Assembly (NCBI GenBank): GCA_005406025.1
Contig: BGZK01000011.1
Coordinates: 558,001-622,000 of the forward strand
DNA: 64,000 nt
DNA from: Eumeta japonica
Lineage: Eukaryota > Arthropoda > Insecta > Lepidoptera > Psychidae
Direction of reading: 5' to 3'
Shown: one piece after another, positions 45,951 through 56,754 of the stretch
Layout: each line of letters starts with the position of its first letter
Numbering within the stretch: the stretch's first letter is position 1
The notes under the pieces: generated by a model
The model's input: the letters and a program-made list of their open reading frames with translations, nothing else
The model's database searches: none
Told to the model about the DNA's origin: nothing
Position numbers and translations under genes: made by a program

Positions 45951-46309
45951 ACAAAATAACTTAGACAAGGGCTTTACTAAATTTGATAAATTTTTGAAAT
46001 TGATAGAATTTATCGTGTAAAATATGAATTACATGTTATGGCATAAAATTATGTGCAAGTCGTAAAAAAAAGGAAATCTCTATTAATAAATATTGTATGA
46101 GATAAAAATAAATTATTAATTACTTATATCTGCTGAAGAAACAAACTCCACCATCTGTTGTCAGCACCTAAGTCATCGAACTACGCCGGCTAACATATCG
46201 GGAAGCAGAGTTGTCTCGAGTGGGAAGAAACAGGCGTACGGTCTATAAGCATGGCGGAATCCACAGTTCTCTAGAAATATATGTATATAGCAATAACACT
46301 GATAAAGCA
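45951..46309. other. AT-rich spacer
   Basis: Nothing recognised. Confidence 0.4.
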
Positions 46310-46600
46310 CTGCGGTGTCAGCTCAAAGGCTAAATTCATTGCTTCTGAACCAAGAGGTATCAAAAGGTAACAGGACAACAGACGAAATAACTAATAAGCA
46401 TTTAATTCCTATTAAATTACATCACACGCTCCATGCCTCAGAGAGCACATTAAGCCGCGATCACAACGGTTGCTTGCAGTCCCCACCTCATCCGAACTAG
46501 TGGTGGGCTTTAGCTCCAAGTCCCTCATTCCAAAATAAGAAGATTGTGGGAGAATATGCCTCAGCAGTGGTATGATCAAACCAGATACATCTAATCTAAC
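46310..46600 (+). repeat. Non-LTR-like 3-prime end (family F), copy 1
   Basis: It ends TCCCTCATTCCAAAATAAGA AGATTGTGGGAGAATATGCC TCAGCAGTGG. The same order occurs at 58495-58560. CTCAGAGAGCACATTAAGCC upstream is another familiar moth LINE-tail motif. Confidence 0.5.
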
Positions 46601-46650
46601 ACGTGGATGCCGCGAACAGCTTTCACGAGGTCTGTAAGTGCTAGGATAGA

Positions 46651-46659
46651 GCGCCACCT
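46651..46659 (-). promoter_or_regulatory. CTCF-like core motif
   Basis: GCGCCACCT here is AGGTGGCGC on the minus strand. It lies next to repeat-derived DNA and could be chance. Confidence 0.25.
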
Positions 46660-47007
46660 GGAATCTGTGATGTATTTGTGCTATGAATCCTTCAACACGT
46701 CACATTTTTTAATTCACGCGGTCATATGTAAAATTTACTTGAACCCTACCTTGTTTGTGGTGAGAAATATTAATTGCACATGGCCGTATTTTATTTCAGT
46801 TTTCTTAAAATTTTATTGAGTGCATTGATTGCACCTAAAATTTTTAGATCTGGCTATTTAGAGACTGTAAAATAAAAAACATGTTTAAATATTAAAAATG
46901 GAAATCTTTGCCTTATTATGAACATTCCATTCTTCTATCATTTGTTTTTACAAATTGGCAGCAAAAACAAAATTGTTTCTCTAATGTCAATACAGGTAAA
47001 TTTAACG

Positions 47008-47992
47008 CAAAAAAATTTCGTGCAATGATTTTTATGACTTTCGTTGCCACTTAACCCCGCGAGAAGGTTACAACAATCTTCCATCACCATTTTATGGTGA
47101 AGCACCATCCCTTGCCATTGTTTATAAGTCATTTAGTGAGTTCAAACGTAGTTGCACTAATCTAACTGACGATCAGCGTGAGGGACGTCCTTGTACGTCG
47201 ACGACCGAAGACAATATCAGTGCTGTGCGGCTCATGATAGAGACTGCCAAAAAGAGTGACGTACCAGCAGATTTCAACAACCTTAGGTATTGGTATGATA
47301 CAAATGCACACAATCCTTCATGAAAATTTAGCTATCAGCAAGCCTTGTACTCGGTGGATACCTCATAATTTTACCGAAGCTCAAAAACTCCGTCGTGTTA
47401 ATTAGTGTCGCAAAATTATCTAAATCATTGTCGATGGTGATTTAAATTCCGTACACGACATAGTTACAGGTGACGAACGCTGAATTTACTTTATGTTCTG
47501 GAAACCAAAGTCTAAAATAAAACGAGGTCAAAGCGTAGGAAAAAAGATGATGGCCTATTTCTTCGGAGTAACAGGTCATTATGCAACAATTATTTTAAAA
47601 GATAAAAATACAGTGACTGCAGACTGGCACAATGACAATTGTTTGCCTCTTGTTTTGGAAAAAAAACCTCGCATTAGTATTCTTCTTCATAATGATAACG
47701 CTCTATCACATACTGTCAGACAACAATTAACTAATTGGGAGCGTAAAGTATAGAAATATTGGCTCACCTACCTTGCAGCCTCGACGTCGCACCATGCAAT
47801 TTATATTTCCTAAAATAAAAATAAAAACTTCTAGATAAGTGGTTTACGCGACGCCGAGGAAGCGCTCAGTCTATATGAAGAGGCCTTCGAAGCGACTCCA
47901 AAGTGCGAGCGGGTAAAGTGTTTTTCTCAGTGGTTCCATCAAATGCAGCGATGTATCGATCTCAACAAATACTATTTTCAAAAACAATAATA
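47008..47992 (+). pseudogene. Mariner transposase pseudogene 2 (irritans-type)
   Basis: It covers nearly the whole protein with frameshifts. The N-terminus is near FRAMIFMTF, then GEAPSLAIVYKSFSEFKRSC, TEDNISAVRLMIETAKK and an ILHENLA-like stretch. DIVTGDER then a stop holds the first catalytic Asp. The longest open piece (47493-47753) reads GQSVGKKMMAYFFGVTGHYA, then VTADWHNDNCLPLVLEK and HNDNALSHT with the second Asp. The third catalytic position reads SLDVAPCNLYF, where Asp is replaced by Asn. It ends CFSQWFHQMQRCIDLNKYYF. The expected 3-prime TIR may be near 48033-48060. No clear 5-prime TIR was found. Confidence 0.9.
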
Positions 47993-48529
47993 AAAATAAT
48001 TTGCTAGCTTTCTCAGTTTTTTTGAGTTTCTAAGGACTTTCAGATTGAACCGCGTACCAACTGTGACCGCTGTTGCCTTTTACATCTATACAAAGGCTTA
48101 TCGATGCTCAATTTCCTTTATCTGTTAAGAGTTCTATATTTAACAGCAATAAAAAATTTATACTCTACGTTCGCTCGCGTGATCGTAAAATAAATGCTTG
48201 TTTTCGCGATCGTAAATTTCATGTCAGTAGCTTCAGCAATTTTTCATTTAATTTTATCGTATAAGCGGAAAGACAAAAAGTTTAGTGAATTTTAAATTTA
48301 AATTAGATTTACTTGTGAAATAATCCAACGAAGACGTTGAAATATAATAATATCTTATAGCCTTGTTACGGTACCGCGCATTTGATTTTATTCGAACCTT
48401 GATACAGGGTATCAGAATCAACATTTTTCGTTACGTTTAATAAACAGAATAACTCACAAGCGGATAAGACAGAATACGACCAACACTGGATTCTAAATCA
48501 TTGAAATTAAATATAAAGCTACTGAAAAT
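47993..48529. other. Spacer
   Basis: Short duplicate CGATCGTAAA words at about 48180-48215. Nothing else is recognised. Confidence 0.4.
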
Positions 48530-48930
48530 GTACTTAGTTGTCGTACAATTCACGTTCCTTCTACTCGTGGAGATGAAACGAGTGATTTTTTTAATAATAA
48601 AGACGTTTCAGTCATTTCCCGAATGCGAATGAATTTCAGCTCGGCCTCCTGTTTAAATATGCAATTGAGATTGTTTCCCGATCCCGCGCGAAGTGCGCAA
48701 TTTAGTCCCGGACGTGGCGGGGCGCGCGGGGGGACGGCGGATCCGTTCTGCCCTACACGATATTAGTACTCCGGGAGACTCCCGCGCCGCTCCCTGCCTT
48801 ATCCTTTCACGTAGAAAATTAAATGTCTCACGGTAACGTCGGAGCGACCGCGGTTTGGATTTGGCAGCCGGCGGCGCGCGCCCGCGCCAGAACTCGCGGC
48901 CCGTTCTGTGGTTAGCGTGCCGGCAATACT
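48530..48930. promoter_or_regulatory. CpG-rich regulatory-type island
   Basis: There are two G/C cores (48705-48740 and 48865-48905) in unique-looking sequence with AATATGCAATTGAG and CACGGTAACGTCGG. No coding frame is present. Confidence 0.38.
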
Positions 48931-49479
48931 GAAATACTGGAAATATCTATATCAATAGGAATTACATCTAAATTCGTATTTGCCCCTTTGATACATTTTT
49001 AGGTTTTTCTATTGGGCGTGACAGTGTATTTAATATCCATTTTCGATATTATAGATAGAGAATTTATCATAAAAATTGTTTCATCATACAAAATAATCAT
49101 TTTCCCTTTTAATTGTCATATTTTTGTTGAAAACTGTTAACTACACTTATATATTTGAACAAAGGAAATCATAAAATACTTTTTAATTGTATGATCTATA
49201 TATTTTTGCATAACTAATCTAGTATTAATTTTTAACTGGTTTCAAAAGAATTTTACCACACTTGTACACATGTGTACGTACACACAAGCATACATATTAT
49301 ACCATTCGAAATAACCTGAATTATGTAGTTATTCTTTTTATTCATCAATTACTTGACCTCATATCTACCACAGCTTCACATCACATCTACAGTTTCAAAT
49401 CAAATTGACTTATTATTTGTCAAATTTTTACCTATAATTCAAATTCAGGAGGAAATTTAACTGAGAGGTTCGAGTACTA
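48931..49479. other. AT-rich spacer
   Basis: ACACATGTGTACGTACACAC (about 49266-49285) is a small palindromic patch. Nothing else is recognised. Confidence 0.4.
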
Positions 49480-49760
49480 GTCAAATTTGCCCTACGTGAT
49501 ATTCGACACCATATTGCCTGTGTTTGTGTTTGGCGATGTGTTTAGAGGCTGTCTCACAAAAAGCACAAATTTTCGGAATCCTTAGAATAAGATTGATTCT
49601 TCCATTTCTCGCTCTAGGTGTTTCATGAAACTCGATAATGTTTCTCTTCGTTCCTGAGTGTGGTAAACGACGTCTCGCTGGAGTTGTTTAAGTGCTTAGG
49701 GAACGGAGCTAGACGAGATCGAAACGTGCGAAACCTCAAATCCATATAAAAAAACCGATA
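49480..49760. other. Balanced-composition block, possibly regulatory
   Basis: Unique-looking sequence with GGTAAACGACGTCTCGCTGG. No translation or repeat was found. Confidence 0.25.
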
Positions 49761-50709
49761 TTTGTTTTGTCATCCCAATGTAAATAAATCGCTAAAAGAT
49801 TATTTTAGACATGTTTTGCAATGAAATGTAGTAGAAATTCATATTATTTCGTGTACTGTCTGACATTCTACACATATAATATGCAAAAACCAAAAATATA
49901 TTGCCACATTTGGCTTTCATTTAGCAATTAAAAATTTGGCAGTTTTTTCATTGCCAAAACACTAGAAGCTATATTTATAATTTTGAATTACAAAAAAGAA
50001 ATTGTTAAAGTACATCTGTAGAATAGAGCGTATTTAATCTAATAAACACATTTAAGATGAGATTCGTAAAAAATGTACGACTTACGTCTATTACTTTTTT
50101 AAAACAATTTCTGAGATAGCTTTATACTTTACTTGAGCACACTCTGTAAAAGAAAAGACCTTCTAATATCGCTCTGTGTAAAGATATTGTAATGAAAAAC
50201 AAGACTCCATTCAAATACAACGATGACAAAATTTTCCAAATATGTTCGATATATATATCATTATTCCGAGTGAGCAATTTTCGTGTTTTTGTGAGTGTGC
50301 GCATGAGTGTATAGTTGAGGCGAAATTTCACTTCTTTCAAATTCATCTATGCATATAGGTGTTTTATATGGAACATCGAGATAAAAATGATCTAAATTAT
50401 GCTTTATTAATTACATTATTAGTACAATTTTGAGATTATTATATTAAAAAAGTGTTGCTACATAATTGATTGTCAGCAACACCAGTTAATAACTTTTCGA
50501 CTTAACAAAAATTTCGAGACACAAAAAAATCAGTTACTAATATTTAGACTTAAAACGTTAAAATTTGTAAGTGTCTTTTTTGGTGTTTTCAAGTCTTAAT
50601 TAAATAAAAATTCGACTTAAATTTTATAGTAATTAACTTCTTCTCAAGAGTCCAAATATAAACAAACCAAGGTACTCTAATATAAACTTAGACTGTTTAC
50701 CATTGCAAA
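49761..50709. other. AT-rich spacer
   Basis: The 74-codon minus frame at 50122-50346 has no motif. Confidence 0.4.
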
Positions 50710-50723
50710 TATACTAAATAGTG

Positions 50724-51206
50724 TATTGTGTGAGGTGTTAATTTAATGGTATACACTTGTCATGTAGTGCACATGCTGACCTCTTTCATTTAATCTCTAT
50801 CCAAAGGATTGAATATTGATTGCAGATAAGCAAGTGTTACATATTTTTATAATTATCTTATTCCGCTAAACGTAAAATTGTTAATTCTACGTACGTTTCA
50901 TGCCAACCAGGCACATCCTCGGGAAATTGCCGACAGTCACATCCATCAGGGTGTAAGGAGTGTTAAAACAACCGACACAACCTCATTAAGTACGCCGCTA
51001 TCATGCAAATTGCATTGCAAATTGCATTCATGACAGCATGACTGAAATAATTATAAAAATAAATAACACTTAGTTAGGTGTTCGATATCTATCAATCCTC
51101 TGGAATCAATATTCAATCCTTTGGATAGAGATTCGTAGTGGAGAGGCATATTAGAGGGTCAGCGGTGGGTTGCATGCTGCATGTTAATACATGTTGCCGG
51201 CAAGCG
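50724..51206. mobile_element. Family E long-TIR MITE with 14-bp target duplication
   Basis: TATACTAAATAGTG occurs exactly at 50710-50723 and again at 51207-51220, flanking 483 bp. Inside, GGGTTGCATGCTGCATGTTA and CATCCATCAGGGTGTAAGGA match the family E copies at 61707-62117 and 61047-61351. CACTTAGTTAGGTGTTCGAT ATCTATCAATCCTC mirrors the left-arm block of those copies. It has no coding capacity. Confidence 0.75.
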
Positions 51207-51314
51207 TATACTAAATAGTGCCACAAGATTACTAAAGATGTAATTATATCCTACTAAATTCGACTTACAGAGAAAGGTTATTGAAATTTCAGTTACAAAG
51301 TAAATAAATATGCA

Positions 51315-51775
51315 CCCAGTCCCATTATCCCCGGATAATTTTAAAGTGGAGGTTACAGGGGATGATTTCCTACCTAAAGGCAAAAGAAAATATTATCCAA
51401 TTGTCTACGGTTCACATTTCAAATGTAATTTTACATTTTTTTTAATATCTTAATCTTAATCTTTAATGTCTTAAAATTTTATATTTTTCTTTTTAGAAAA
51501 TACTTGTAAATAACTTATTTGTTGTTTTCATTTAAGAGTCCACTTTTGAGTGTATTCACTGAAGCACATACTTTTTTTAGTTTTATGATTTAGTTTTCAA
51601 AAGCTCAACAAAAATAAATATATACGACCACTTCATATAACTTTGTGGCGACTTCAAACGGATACTCTGAAAAAGAAATGTACTACTTAAACCTTACCAC
51701 TGACAAGAAAAATTTTCCTGCTTTATGACCATTTTACAATACACAGTTATTCACAACAATGTTAACTAAAAAAAT
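51315..51775 (+). mobile_element. Unrecognised element, plus copy (pairs with 54620-55075)
   Basis: It starts with a conserved open stretch at 51319-51420 reading PLSPDNFKVEVTGDDFLPKG then KRK..VYGSH. Non-coding sequence follows with CACTTTTGAGTGTATTCACT GAAG and TGGCGACTTCAAACGGATRC-like blocks. The inverse copy at 54620-55075 keeps both the peptide and the order of the non-coding blocks. I do not know the family. The two may be TIRs of one large element or independent inserts. Confidence 0.6.
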
Positions 51776-51827
51776 TAAGCAAAGCAAAATCGAAGTAATC
51801 TCTGAGTTATCATTTTCTTTTAACACT

Positions 51828-52087
51828 AGCTTTTGCCCGTAGCTCCGCCCGCGTGGTATACGATATCTATACCGTTTTAGAAGCGTTCGTGGCGTTTATT
51901 CATATTTTTCCCACACGATCATTTTAAATGACCTCTCTATTATTTAGATATTAAACTATATATATGGTTCTACATAACCAAATCAGATGATACATAGCTT
52001 ATATGTTAAGTGGGATCCCAAACTTCGAAACTGTGAATTTTTTATCAAAATCCGTTTAGCCGTTTTTGTGTAATGCGGTAACATATA
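51828..52087 (+). repeat. Family C element head and body
   Basis: CTAGCTTTTGCCCGTAGCTC CGCCCGCGTGG opens it. TCAAAATCCGTTTAGCCGTT TTTG is the usual conserved phrase before the tail. The tail is amplified into the tandem array that follows. Confidence 0.75.
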
Positions 52088-52880
52088 CATAATAATTTTC
52101 ATAACAATCAGTTAAACGATACGGAAGTCGATACATTGCAGCGCCACCTGGCGGTGAGTTACGTCAATGGGGATAGCATAATCATTTTCTCCGTAAAAAA
52201 ATATATATACATAATGATTTTCATGATAATCGGTTGAAGGAAAGAAAAGTCGATACAGCGGAGCTCCGCCTGGTGATGAGCTAGGCGAGTTACGTCAATG
52301 GGGATAGAATAATCATTCTCTCCGTAAAAAAATATATATACATAATGATTTTCATGATAATCGGTTGAAGGAAAGAAAAGTCGATACAGCGGAGCTCCGC
52401 CTGGTGATGAGCTAGGCGAGTTACGTCAATGGGGATAGAATAATCATTCTCTCCGTAAAAATATATATACATAATGATTTTCATGATAATCGGTTGAAGG
52501 AAAGAAAAGTCGATACAGCGGAGCTCCGCCTGGTGATGAGCTAGGCGAGTTACGTCAATGGGGATAGCATAATCATTCTCTCCGTAAAAAAATATATATA
52601 CATAATGATTTTCATGATAATCGGTTGAAGGAAAGAAAAGTCGATACAGCGGAGCTCCGCCTGGTGATGAGCTAGGCGAGTTACGTCAATGGGGATAGCA
52701 TAATCATTCTCTCCGTAAAAAAATATATATACATAATGATTTTCATGATAATCGATTGAAGGAAGGAAAACTCGATATAGCGGAGCTCCGCCTGGTGGCG
52801 AGCTACGTCAATGGGGATAGCATAAAAACCTTCTCCGTGAAAAAATACATATTCATACCAATTTCCATAATGATCGGTCA
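52088..52880 (+). repeat. 131-bp tandem array (six units plus partial)
   Basis: Units start at 52088, 52210, 52341, 52470, 52601, 52732 and 52854 (spacings 122, 131, 129, 131, 131 and 122). Each starts CATAATGATTTTCATGATAA TCGGTTGAAGG and contains AGCGGAGCTCCGCCTGGTGA and GTTACGTCAATGGGGATAG. The inner four units are nearly identical. The outer units are diverged and lack about 9 bases, as expected from expansion by unequal exchange. Minus-strand open frames across units are by-products. Confidence 0.95.
52141..52149 (-). promoter_or_regulatory. CTCF-like core in the first array unit
   Basis: GCGCCACCT within CAGCGCCACCTGGCGGTGAG is AGGTGGCGC on the minus strand. In the amplified units the same place reads CGGAGCTCCGCCTGGTGATG, so the core is lost there. 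Confidence 0.25.
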
Positions 52881-53054
52881 AATAGATTCTGAGTCTATCG
52901 ATTTCACAATATACACATCCTTCTCTATTTATATAGATTCTGACGGAAAATTTGAAGGACGCTGAAACATGTCAAACACTACGAAATAAGCACAGACGAA
53001 TGCTTAAAAAATGTCGGCTTTAAAAATAAAAGCTAATTTAATGCAGATATGGTT

Positions 53055-54081
53055 TTATTTACAATAAATGTTCGAACTGTTTTCTTCCTGTTTTAATACA
53101 GACTCTGCATCTACGCAAAAATGAACTGTGCAGTGATTATTTAAAACTACTTGACGTATGCAATATGAATGCGCTCTCAATTCGCTTATGAAATCAAAAG
53201 ATTTTTTTTCATAATTTTTTTGCTTTAAAGCTGCCCAGTAGAAAAAATCTAAGGGACTAAGATTAGGCGATCGCGGCGGCCATAAAATAGACCCAACGTG
53301 CACAATCCATTTACCAGGATTAATTTCGTTTTAGTACTACTTTACATGCACCCCATAATGGGCTGGACATCCGTCGTTTTGAAACAACACCTCTTGCCTT
53401 TATGATATAGGTGGTACATAAGCACAAAAAGATATAAGATAATTGTACAAAATTGGGATCTCATAGGGACCGATGATTTTGCCATTCAATATACCGGTAC
53501 AAAGATAAATTTTAAACTGGTACTGAGATCGATCTTCTCTCATTAAATGAGGGTTTTCCGTATGCTAACTATGATATTAAATATTCCTTACCGTTTACAA
53601 GTAGACTCATCAGTCCATATAATTCTATTGAAAAAGATTTGATCTCGACGATGTTTCCTTAGCAAGCGTCACAGAACGCTATTCTTTTGGTATAATCTCT
53701 TGGTAACAAAGCTTATGCATGTCGTACGTGATATGGGTGGTATCGATTTCTTTTCAAAATCAAATGGACTGTTGCCTTCGGTATACCAGTGCTCCTTTGA
53801 ATTTCGCGAACACTGATAGTCGGGACGCTATCAATTCCGTTTGATACATAACTTTCATAGTCGTACTGCGGTCTTCTTTCGCCATGATGAACTCTAGGGA
53901 TCCTGCCTTCCAAGTATGTTTTATTCACAGGTAAAAATATACGATAATCTAGACACTGATTTCTTGGATTTGGATATCCTTGACGATGTAGAGCTGCAGC
54001 TCTACTGGCATTACCTCTGCATTCGCCACAGATGCGCATATTTCGCATTTGAGCATATTTACGCGGAGTATAATAAGGCAT
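53055..54081 (-). pseudogene. DUF4817/mariner-like transposase, broken
   Basis: The N-terminal piece 54081-53713 (122 codons, ATG start) reads MPYYTPRKYAQM, then GECRGNASRAAALHRQGYPN and a second helix-turn-helix VREIQRSTGIPKATVHLILK then RNRYHPYHVRH, the DUF4817 plus HTH layout of this insect transposase group. The catalytic core follows in decayed frames: IIWTDEST (first Asp, about 53640), FKTTDVQPIMG-type remains of the QNDGCPAHYG block (second Asp, about 53370), and SPNLSPLDFFYW (third Asp, 53265-53235). The last piece, 53303-53055, ends near the C-terminus. Frameshifts and stops in the middle make it inactive. It is nested between the two arms at 51315 and 55075. Confidence 0.85.
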
Positions 54082-54619
54082 GTTGCGTCACAAAACTTGT
54101 AATCAAGTCGTCACCACGATAAAAATAACGGTAGCCATATCGTCTATGTAATCAAAGTCCACAATAATAGCCAAATCGTCAGTATAAAATCTTAACAAAC
54201 AGTCCAAATCCCGAAACAGAATCCAGTCAACAAAAAAAAAAACGCAAAATCGTTAGCACGAATAAAAGTCTGTTAAGTGCAAGGAAACTGAGTCACACAA
54301 GTCTGTTGTGTGATTCACCTTCTATCTCAGGGAAGAGGTAGAAGCGTCTGTTTCTATCTCTTCCCGTTCCGTTATAGCAAATCTATCTGTCTCTTGGTTA
54401 GCGAGAGGAGCGTCCCGCCCCCATTTGCGACGTGACTCATATCTACTGTGCTCTACTCTGTCATAAAGTTATAGGTTACAAGTACTTTTTTTTTGTAGCA
54501 CTGTAGGTAGCAGTTTACCGTATAATCGAAAAATTTATTAATAAACAATTTACACAAATGTATGTTTAGTTGCCTGTTACTCTGCAATACAAATTTACGT
54601 TATTATAGTTATTAACAAT
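54082..54619. other. Flank of transposase relic plus GC-elevated block
   Basis: 54290-54480 is less AT-rich (GAGAGGAGCGTCCCGCCCCC, and GAAACTGAGTCACAC with an AP-1-like TGAGTCA). It may contain the 5-prime end of the transposon or regulatory sequence. No TIR is identified. Confidence 0.35.
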
Positions 54620-55075
54620 GTGAGTTTTAACTAAACATTATTGTGAATACCTATATATTGTACCTTCCTAAAATGGTCACAAAACAAGCAAGTTTTTCTT
54701 ATCGGTGGTAAGGTTTCAGTTTCATTTTTTTAGAGCATCCGTTTGAAGTCACCATAAAGTAATAGGAGAGGTGGTCGGTTGTATTTATTTTTGTTAAGTT
54801 TTTGATAACTAAAACTTGAACCCAAAAAAAGTATAAGCTTCAGTAAATAGACTCAAAAGTGAACATTTAAATAAAAATATCAAAGTTACTCACAGCCACG
54901 CTAAAAAGAAAAAGAAATTACAAAAATAAGGATTAAAAAATATATAAATATGTAAAATTATATGTAAAATATGAACCGTAAACATTTGGACATTTTTTGG
55001 TTTTGCCTTTAGGTAGGAAATTATCCTCTGTAACCTCCACTTTAAAATTATCCGACGATAATGGAACTCCTTGTA
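54620..55075 (-). mobile_element. Unrecognised element, minus copy (pairs with 51315-51775)
   Basis: On the minus strand PLSSDNFKVEVTEDNFLPKG then KTKKCPNVYGSYF is open (within 55175-54933). The non-coding blocks GTTCACTTTTGAGTCTATTT ACTGAAG and GTGACTTCAAACGGATGCTC follow. Preservation of the peptide in two diverged copies argues for a protein-coding origin. Confidence 0.6.
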
Positions 55076-55389
55076 TACTATCAACACTCCATACGAAAAT
55101 AAAATTTTGTTTGAGTTGTAGAATGTAAATAATTCGAGATGGCGCGTAACAGGACTTTAGGGGAAGGAAAAACATTTTTTAATCTTTCTGAGGATTTCCA
55201 CTTAACGAAGTTCCAGTTATCGAGAATACACTATATATAAATGGTAATTCAGCCCGCATATAATGCTATGAGGTGAGTTACTGTTCATGTATAGTATATA
55301 ATTCTGATAAATAATGATCATCACAGAAGAACATCGTCATTCAAAAAACACAAAATATTTGTAATTAAATGAAAATAGCAATTATCAAA
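55076..55389. other. Spacer
   Basis: Nothing recognised. Confidence 0.4.
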
Positions 55390-55640
55390 GTATGGCAAAA
55401 TGCTTTGCGAGCTCTCAGCGCCAGCTCGCGGACGGGCTGTCATCGTTTCAATTATTGTCAGAAAATAATTCCGTCGAATTAATTGTCCGCTATTCCTCCT
55501 TTATATTTCACCTAACTGATATCAGAAAAGGCTTTTAATCTAATTAATTGTAAAATTCAACCGGTCAAGCCTGAGAGGAAACACGGAAGACGGATATTGT
55601 AGAACACGCCTTAGGCGTTTTCTTACAGATTTAATTAAAC
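55390..55640. promoter_or_regulatory. Regulatory-type island
   Basis: Unique-looking block with GTTTCAATTATTGTCAG, TCGAATTAATTGTCC and TTAATCTAATTAATTGTA (dense homeodomain cores), plus GAGCTCTCAGCGCCAGCTCG at its left edge. No coding frame is present. Confidence 0.38.
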
Positions 55641-55825
55641 ACACACAGATTAATTTTCAAAGTTTATGAAAAGGCAATTCTAAACAATGCTATGAAGTTG
55701 TTGACTACAGTGTAACGTCAAATATATAATTTTTCTGAAATTCACGAAATTTATTCACGAAATAAAATACTTTTTTGAAATTTTCGTGAAAATACTCTGT
55801 TTTAGGAAAATACTTTATTTTAATT

Positions 55826-56715
55826 TATGATCTATGGAGAACCCTATCCATGCATGGTGTGAGTAGTGGATGATACAGTCACTGTAATGCCTCCAATACA
55901 TGGGTTCCAATGCTTGCGTCAGGATAAATAGGGCACAGTGGTTTGGCAACCGCAAGGCTGTCAGACAAGGATATGTAGCTTCACCGTGGCTATTCAACCT
56001 ATTCATGGATAGCTGTCTGTATGATCTGAAAGACTATGAGTATGGACAAAAGATGGATGAGCTGTCTGTCAAATGCCTCCTGTACGCCGACAACCAACTA
56101 ATTCTTGCGCCGTCGGCATGCGGGCTGCAGGAGATGGTAAAAATGAACGATTCTGTTAAGAAAAGGGGTATGAAAGTAAATTTCGGTATGACTAAGGTGA
56201 TAGTGTTTGAAAGGGGCGAAAGCACGACTGATTGCGATATACCTATAGAAGGTGAGAAAGTCGAACAAGTGAAAGAGTTTGTTTGTATACTTGGGTAGTC
56301 TGTCTACAAATTATAGTAAACAGACAGAGATATCAAAAGGAAAATGAATGCGGGAAATAAAAGGAATGGGGCCGTGCTTACTATTATGAACAGTAAAAGC
56401 GTCTCACGACAAGCTCGATTGGCTATACATAATGGGGTCCTAATCCCTACGCTTATGGATGGTAGTGAAAGCTCGATATGGCAAAAAAAATGAAAGTAGC
56501 ATCAATACAGTGGAGATGTGATCGCGGCGTAGCATGAGCGGAGTGTCTCAGAAAGATAGATGTAGAAACAATAATGTTAGAGAGCGGTGTGGTTTAAAGG
56601 AAGATGTAGTGACTAGAATAGAAAAAGGTATGGTCATTTGGAAAGGATGAATGAAAGAAATCTGACAAAACAAATATATAGAGCAAATGTATGCGATGTG
56701 AAGAGTCACCTAACA
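55826..56715 (+). pseudogene. RTE-type LINE reverse transcriptase, 5-prime truncated
   Basis: A LINE RT copies the element RNA at the target site. The remnant starts in the palm region (LWRTLSMHGVSS, then GSNACVRIN) and continues in the open frame 55900-56298: GNRKAVRQGYVASPWLFNLF, MDSCLYDLKDYE, and CLLYADNQLILAP, where the catalytic YADD box is mutated to YADN. It then reads MVKMNDSVKKRGMKVNFGMT KVIVFERGEST. After 56298, frameshifted pieces NAGNKRNGAVLTIMNSKSVS RQARLAIHNG and ERCGLKEDVVTRIEKG continue to about 56715. The C-terminal tail is displaced to 57555-57690 by an inserted repeat. Confidence 0.9.
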
Positions 56716-56754
56716 ACCTAACAAAATCCTATGCAGTTCAAGTTAGTGGCATAT

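Noticed and set aside
51159..51383. 74-codon minus ORF
   Set aside because: It spans the end of a MITE and the antisense of the conserved peptide at 51319-51420, so it is a shadow frame.
52290..52881. Minus-strand ORFs with MKIIMYIYFF repeats
   Set aside because: They are translations of the 131-bp tandem units and repeat with the array, not genes.
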